DNA of 64,000 nt from assembly GCF_018882055.1 (NCBI RefSeq), contig NZ_JACVPF010000002.1, forward strand, positions 310,001-374,000. Direction: 5' to 3'. Below the pieces are notes generated by a model. The model made no database searches, was not told where the DNA came from, and saw only the letters and a program-made list of their open reading frames with translations. Shown here piece after piece: positions 60,940 to 64,000 of this stretch. Both the position numbers and the translations under genes were made by a program. Within the stretch, counting starts at the first letter, position 1. Every line of letters begins with the position of its first letter. This DNA comes from Polynucleobacter sp. es-MAR-4. Lineage in GTDB: Bacteria > Pseudomonadota > Gammaproteobacteria > Burkholderiales > Burkholderiaceae.

Positions 60940-62346
60940 TTAAATCTTCTTTACTTGCTGAGACAAAATCGGAAATAAAAGACCAGCCATCAATGTGATC
61001 AAGAAATAAAGCATCTCTGCGCCATGCTGTGAGCTCACCTCTCCCACGGTATACAAGGCAATGACACCAAAAGCCAGAGTGGCTACAAGGTAGTTAAACG
61101 GGTGTTGATCATCTTGATGCGCTTTCGACAATCCTGAAAATGAAAGCGCTAAGATCATCACTAAAGCGCCTAGCGTTAGCAATATTCCAGGATATCCAAA
61201 TGCTAGAGTAAATTCGACCCAGGCACTATGTGAGGACATGATGCCTTTAGCACTGTCGGGGTATTTCTCATTCAGCAGTACCCCAAAAGGCCTCACCAAT
61301 ATTCCTACACCCAATGGATTTTCAGGAGCCAAGATAGTCATACCTGCAACTGCCCAGGAAACCCGCTCGTAAGTATTGCCCCTAACCTCTTTTCCTAAGG
61401 CATTGTTCGGAAAACCCAAATTGGCTGGATTTTGCCAATTCGGATATTTGTCTACCTGCATCGCAACCTGCACATCTTCAAACATGGTAGCCCAACCTGG
61501 GTTGAGTTTGAATTGACTCCAACCAAACCAACCGCCAATGCCAAGTAAACAGACCAAAAAAAGCACGTTCACTAAAATCTTTTGAATACTTGGCTTGGAA
61601 AAAAATGTCATGATCAGGCGCACGAAGAGACCGGTCGCCACAACACCAAAAAGCAAAAGAGCCAAGCCAACGCCATTGCGAGTATCAAAAATAAATACGG
61701 AGGCATACAACGCAACGCTAGTACCAAACAACCAAAATGCTAGTAATGCCCACTTTGCTTTTGAACAAAGAAAGGTAAATCGAGATAAAACCGTTCCGAG
61801 TAAACCGCAAATTAATATTGTTCCGGATAGAACGGCACTAATCTTTCCGTAGAAGATATATCCATCGTAATCCGGCGCAAAAAGACTGTGTGCGGCTAAT
61901 GCTTTGGGTACGTATTGATAAAAGAGATAAGCAAAGCTCAGGAGAATACCGAGCCAAAGGAAATTAATAGCATTTGGCCTTCTTAAAATAGCCAATCCCG
62001 TACCGAGGCCCAGAATCGATGCCATGAGCGCCCTGAGCCAGGTAGACCTTAATTCAGACCATTGAATCTCTGGAAAACGAGACAAGAAAAGATAATGAAA
62101 TAGCACCCAAGCAAACATTAGTAACACCAATAGGATTGGCAAATAATATTTAATTGGAATCTTGATTTGCTTTAAACGAATTTCTTGATATTGCCAATAG
62201 CAATAGAGCGCCGCTAGAGGGGCGCCCACAAATAAGAGAATATTTCGGAGGGCAATCGTATTTTTAACCGCCCAGACCCCCAGGAGCACACTGCTCATCA
62301 GAATGAGCACCAAACCCAAGACATTGCTGTTCTTGCGAACTATCAT
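60940..62346 (-). CDS. O-antigen ligase/polymerase family protein (WaaL-like)
   Basis: A 468-residue protein with about twelve helices. A long periplasmic loop (about 275-370) ends in MSSHSAWVEFTLAFGYPGILL, the His motif of WaaL/Wzy proteins, and has NPLGVGILVRPFG before it. Next to GalE and the GT9 genes, a ligase that joins O-antigen to lipid A-core is likely, though a polymerase is possible. Confidence 0.78.
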   Translation of the reverse strand: MIVRKNSNVLGLVLILMSSVLLGVWAVKNTIALRNILLFVGAPLAALYCYWQYQEIRLKQIKIPIKYYLPILLVLLMFAWVLFHYLFLSRFPEIQWSELRSTWLRALMASILGLGTGLAILRRPNAINFLWLGILLSFAYLFYQYVPKALAAHSLFAPDYDGYIFYGKISAVLSGTILICGLLGTVLSRFTFLCSKAKWALLAFWLFGTSVALYASVFIFDTRNGVGLALLLFGVVATGLFVRLIMTFFSKPSIQKILVNVLFLVCLLGIGGWFGWSQFKLNPGWATMFEDVQVAMQVDKYPNWQNPANLGFPNNALGKEVRGNTYERVSWAVAGMTILAPENPLGVGILVRPFGVLLNEKYPDSAKGIMSSHSAWVEFTLAFGYPGILLTLGALVMILALSFSGLSKAHQDDQHPFNYLVATLAFGVIALYTVGEVSSQHGAEMLYFLITLMAGLLFPILSQQVKKI

Positions 62347-62358
62347 CGTTTAAACACC

Positions 62359-63369
62359 CTATTCAACTGACAAGAACTTCTCGATGACTACATTCGGGAT
62401 TTGCATCAAACGGGTTACCCTGTCACCTACTGCATACGAAATGAGCACCCCATCTTGCTGCACCACAATACCCGCTGCAAATTCAACACCATGATGCTCA
62501 ATGAAAAATGGTCTACCAATCTCAGCAAGCTGAAGATCTTTATTAAATAGAACGAAGTGATGCGTATATAAGCGAGCGCCCCGGTACTCCATGGGAGCTG
62601 AGTGAACTAAAGCAATATAGCCAGTGCCATAAGAAACTAGAGGCGTGCCGCCACGGAAGGGATGATCGCTATCATCCGCTTGAATATTGCTAGCCTGAAG
62701 CTTGCCCATTGGCGCATCCATACTCATCACTTGAAATGGATCAAAGCTGTAAATCAACTTCAACTTGCCATTGACTGGAACCGGAATCCAGTTCTTTTCA
62801 ATAGTTAATCCTACTGGTGATGTCAGTACCTGATATTGAACAATCGCATCACCCTGTATTTTGCAAATAGCTTGCTCAATCTTGCGAGCACCTCGATCAT
62901 GAATGGCGCCGATCGCCCAAACATCATCACCCCAAGTAAAAAGCCGAATATCTTCTAATGGCGGGGTCCAAGATGATTCATCACGCACCAAGATGCTTTC
63001 ATCTAAAACGACAGTTTTAGTGACTTGGTATTGCTCATTTAAATAAATGAGGTAATTCACATCCACCGGTGAGTCAGGGTTGTGAATAAAAGTCTGATCA
63101 TTAAAGCAATTCGAGGCACGGCAGCGTACCGTCATCAAATACCCATCACTGAGTTTCAGTAATCCCGGGTTAAATGGGAAATTGGGTAAATCTAAATTGA
63201 GTTTAATTCTGGTGACTGCATCAAAGTCACTAATGAACGGCGTGCCCGAGACGATAATCTGGGTATGCAGGCTTCTAACGTCTGCCTTAGATGCCCAGAC
63301 TTTATCCCTCCAGCGTCTACCAAGGAGTAGATGTAAAAAGGCATGATCAATTCGAAAGGATCGCTTCAC
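62359..63369 (-). CDS. GH130/GH43-like beta-propeller protein of unknown activity
   Basis: A 336-residue soluble protein. It has features of five-bladed beta-propeller phosphorylases and related glycosyltransferases: LLKLSDGYLMTVRCRAS, LEDIRLFTWGDDVWAIG, EKNWIPVPVNGKLKLIYSFD, FRGGTPLVSYGTGYIALVHS and a C-terminal FAAGIVVQQDGVLISYAVGD. No signal peptide. It sits in the LPS region, so it may be a mannosyl or other sugar transferase/phosphorylase. Start is GTG. Exact family not certain. Confidence 0.6.
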   Translation of the reverse strand: MKRSFRIDHAFLHLLLGRRWRDKVWASKADVRSLHTQIIVSGTPFISDFDAVTRIKLNLDLPNFPFNPGLLKLSDGYLMTVRCRASNCFNDQTFIHNPDSPVDVNYLIYLNEQYQVTKTVVLDESILVRDESSWTPPLEDIRLFTWGDDVWAIGAIHDRGARKIEQAICKIQGDAIVQYQVLTSPVGLTIEKNWIPVPVNGKLKLIYSFDPFQVMSMDAPMGKLQASNIQADDSDHPFRGGTPLVSYGTGYIALVHSAPMEYRGARLYTHHFVLFNKDLQLAEIGRPFFIEHHGVEFAAGIVVQQDGVLISYAVGDRVTRLMQIPNVVIEKFLSVE

Positions 63370-63433
63370 AATTTTCTCAGGCTAATTTTTTACTAATGCA
63401 ATGAATGTGCAATTGATCATGTATGTGCCAGGA

Positions 63434-64000
63434 TTATTCCCGAGCGTCACCTTGTAAAAATTCTTGATAAGCAACGGCCAGGCCCCGCTCTAGATTGACC
63501 TGCGGATTCCAACCCATACGATTTAAACGTAATGAGTTCATCAGCTTTCTGGGGGAGCCATCAGGCTTGCTAGGATCAAAACCAATCTTGCCTTGATAGC
63601 CAGTTGCCTTAGCAACTGCAGTAGCCAATTGTGCAATCGACACATCATCACCAAATCCTACATTGATATGGCTTTGCATCGGCTCAGTTTGCGCATCATA
63701 TTGCGCCTTATCCAACTGCATCACAAACACTGAAGCAGCTGCCATATCGTCAACAAATAAGAACTCACGCTTTGGCGTGCCTGTGCCCCAAATTAATACT
63801 TCTGGAGCATTGGCTAATTTAGCCTCATGGAATCTTCTAATGAGCGCCGGAATAACGTGACTATTTTCAGGGTGGTAGTTGTCACCAGGGCCATAAAGAT
63901 TGGTCGGCATCACTGAACGGTAGTCAATGCCGTGCGACGCGCCGTATTGACGGTTATAGCTTTCGCACATCTTAATGCCCGCGATCTTTGCAATCGCATA
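63434..64000 (-). CDS. GDP-L-fucose synthase-like reductase, N-terminus cut by window edge
   Basis: The frame is open to the window edge, giving 188 codons of a longer protein. It contains the SDR Tyr-X3-Lys pair as YAIAK, then [39 protein letters not shown] and [17 protein letters not shown]. These are hallmarks of WcaG/Fcl, which makes GDP-L-fucose from GDP-4-keto-6-deoxymannose. The C-terminus is complete. Its usual partner GMD would lie upstream, outside the window. This would fit the WcaI-like transferase at 24354. Confidence 0.88.
   Translation of the reverse strand, partial: YAIAKIAGIKMCESYNRQYGASHGIDYRSVMPTNLYGPGDNYHPENSHVIPALIRRFHEAKLANAPEVLIWGTGTPKREFLFVDDMAAASVFVMQLDKAQYDAQTEPMQSHINVGFGDDVSIAQLATAVAKATGYQGKIGFDPSKPDGSPRKLMNSLRLNRMGWNPQVNLERGLAVAYQEFLQGDARE

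Overview
The window looks like chromosomal DNA of a low-to-medium GC betaproteobacterium, most likely Burkholderiales close to Polynucleobacter. This is inferred from gene content: a fused LivM-LivG permease/ATPase, DarP (YjgA), a BigR/SqrR sulfur operon, and many Burkholderiales-style lipopolysaccharide genes. No rRNA, tRNA, CRISPR array, phage or insertion sequence was recognised. Genes are tightly packed, with many 1-4 bp overlaps. Both ends cut genes: a lytic transglycosylase on the left and a GDP-fucose-synthase-like reductase on the right.

Positions 1-23500 are mainly housekeeping and physiology. The left part holds the transglycosylase, a secreted nuclease and a DUF3820 protein. Next is a plus-strand operon (about 2750-5750) whose promoter lies inside two Fur-box-like sequences. 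It encodes an outer-membrane protein, a 59-residue protein, a periplasmic FMN-binding protein, the flavin transferase ApbE and a four-helix His-rich membrane protein. I read it as an iron-starvation-induced flavin electron-transfer system. Then comes a divergent sulfide/persulfide module: a BigR/SqrR-type sensor, an MBL-fold dioxygenase, a DUF2892 protein and a TauE/SafE exporter, with an ATTC-N8-GAAT site in the promoter. A branched-chain amino-acid ABC transporter (binding protein, LivH, LivMG fusion, LivF), an EamA transporter, a GMC oxidoreductase, DarP, a PIN/HTH toxin-antitoxin pair, an acyltransferase, small membrane proteins and a ChaA-type antiporter follow.

Positions 22400-64000 are a roughly 40 kb surface-polysaccharide region. 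The minus-strand block from 49.6 to 23.5 kb carries: (a) RfbF, RfbG and RfbH, making CDP-linked 3,6-dideoxyhexose precursors, with a sugar-nucleotide epimerase and reductase; (b) a complete GDP-D-glycero-D-manno-heptose set (isomerase, kinase, phosphatase, guanylyltransferase) with an adjoining transaldolase that could supply sedoheptulose-7-phosphate; (c) a Wzx flippase, a Wzy-like polymerase, several glycosyltransferases, two hexapeptide acyltransferases, an FkbM methyltransferase and a phosphoglycosyl transferase. Its core, about 32.7-45 kb, is conspicuously AT-rich and looks horizontally acquired.

From 49.7 to 64 kb there is a Wzz-like protein, an EpsG/Wzy-like polymerase, a WcaJ-type initiating transferase, a GT32 enzyme, three GT9 heptosyltransferase-like enzymes, a second flippase, GalE, a WaaL-like ligase, a beta-propeller protein and the cut reductase. 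Three different initiating transferases, two flippases and several polymerase/ligase-like proteins suggest at least two separate glycans, probably O-antigen/LPS core plus capsule or exopolysaccharide. A second GalE paralogue has lost key motif residues.
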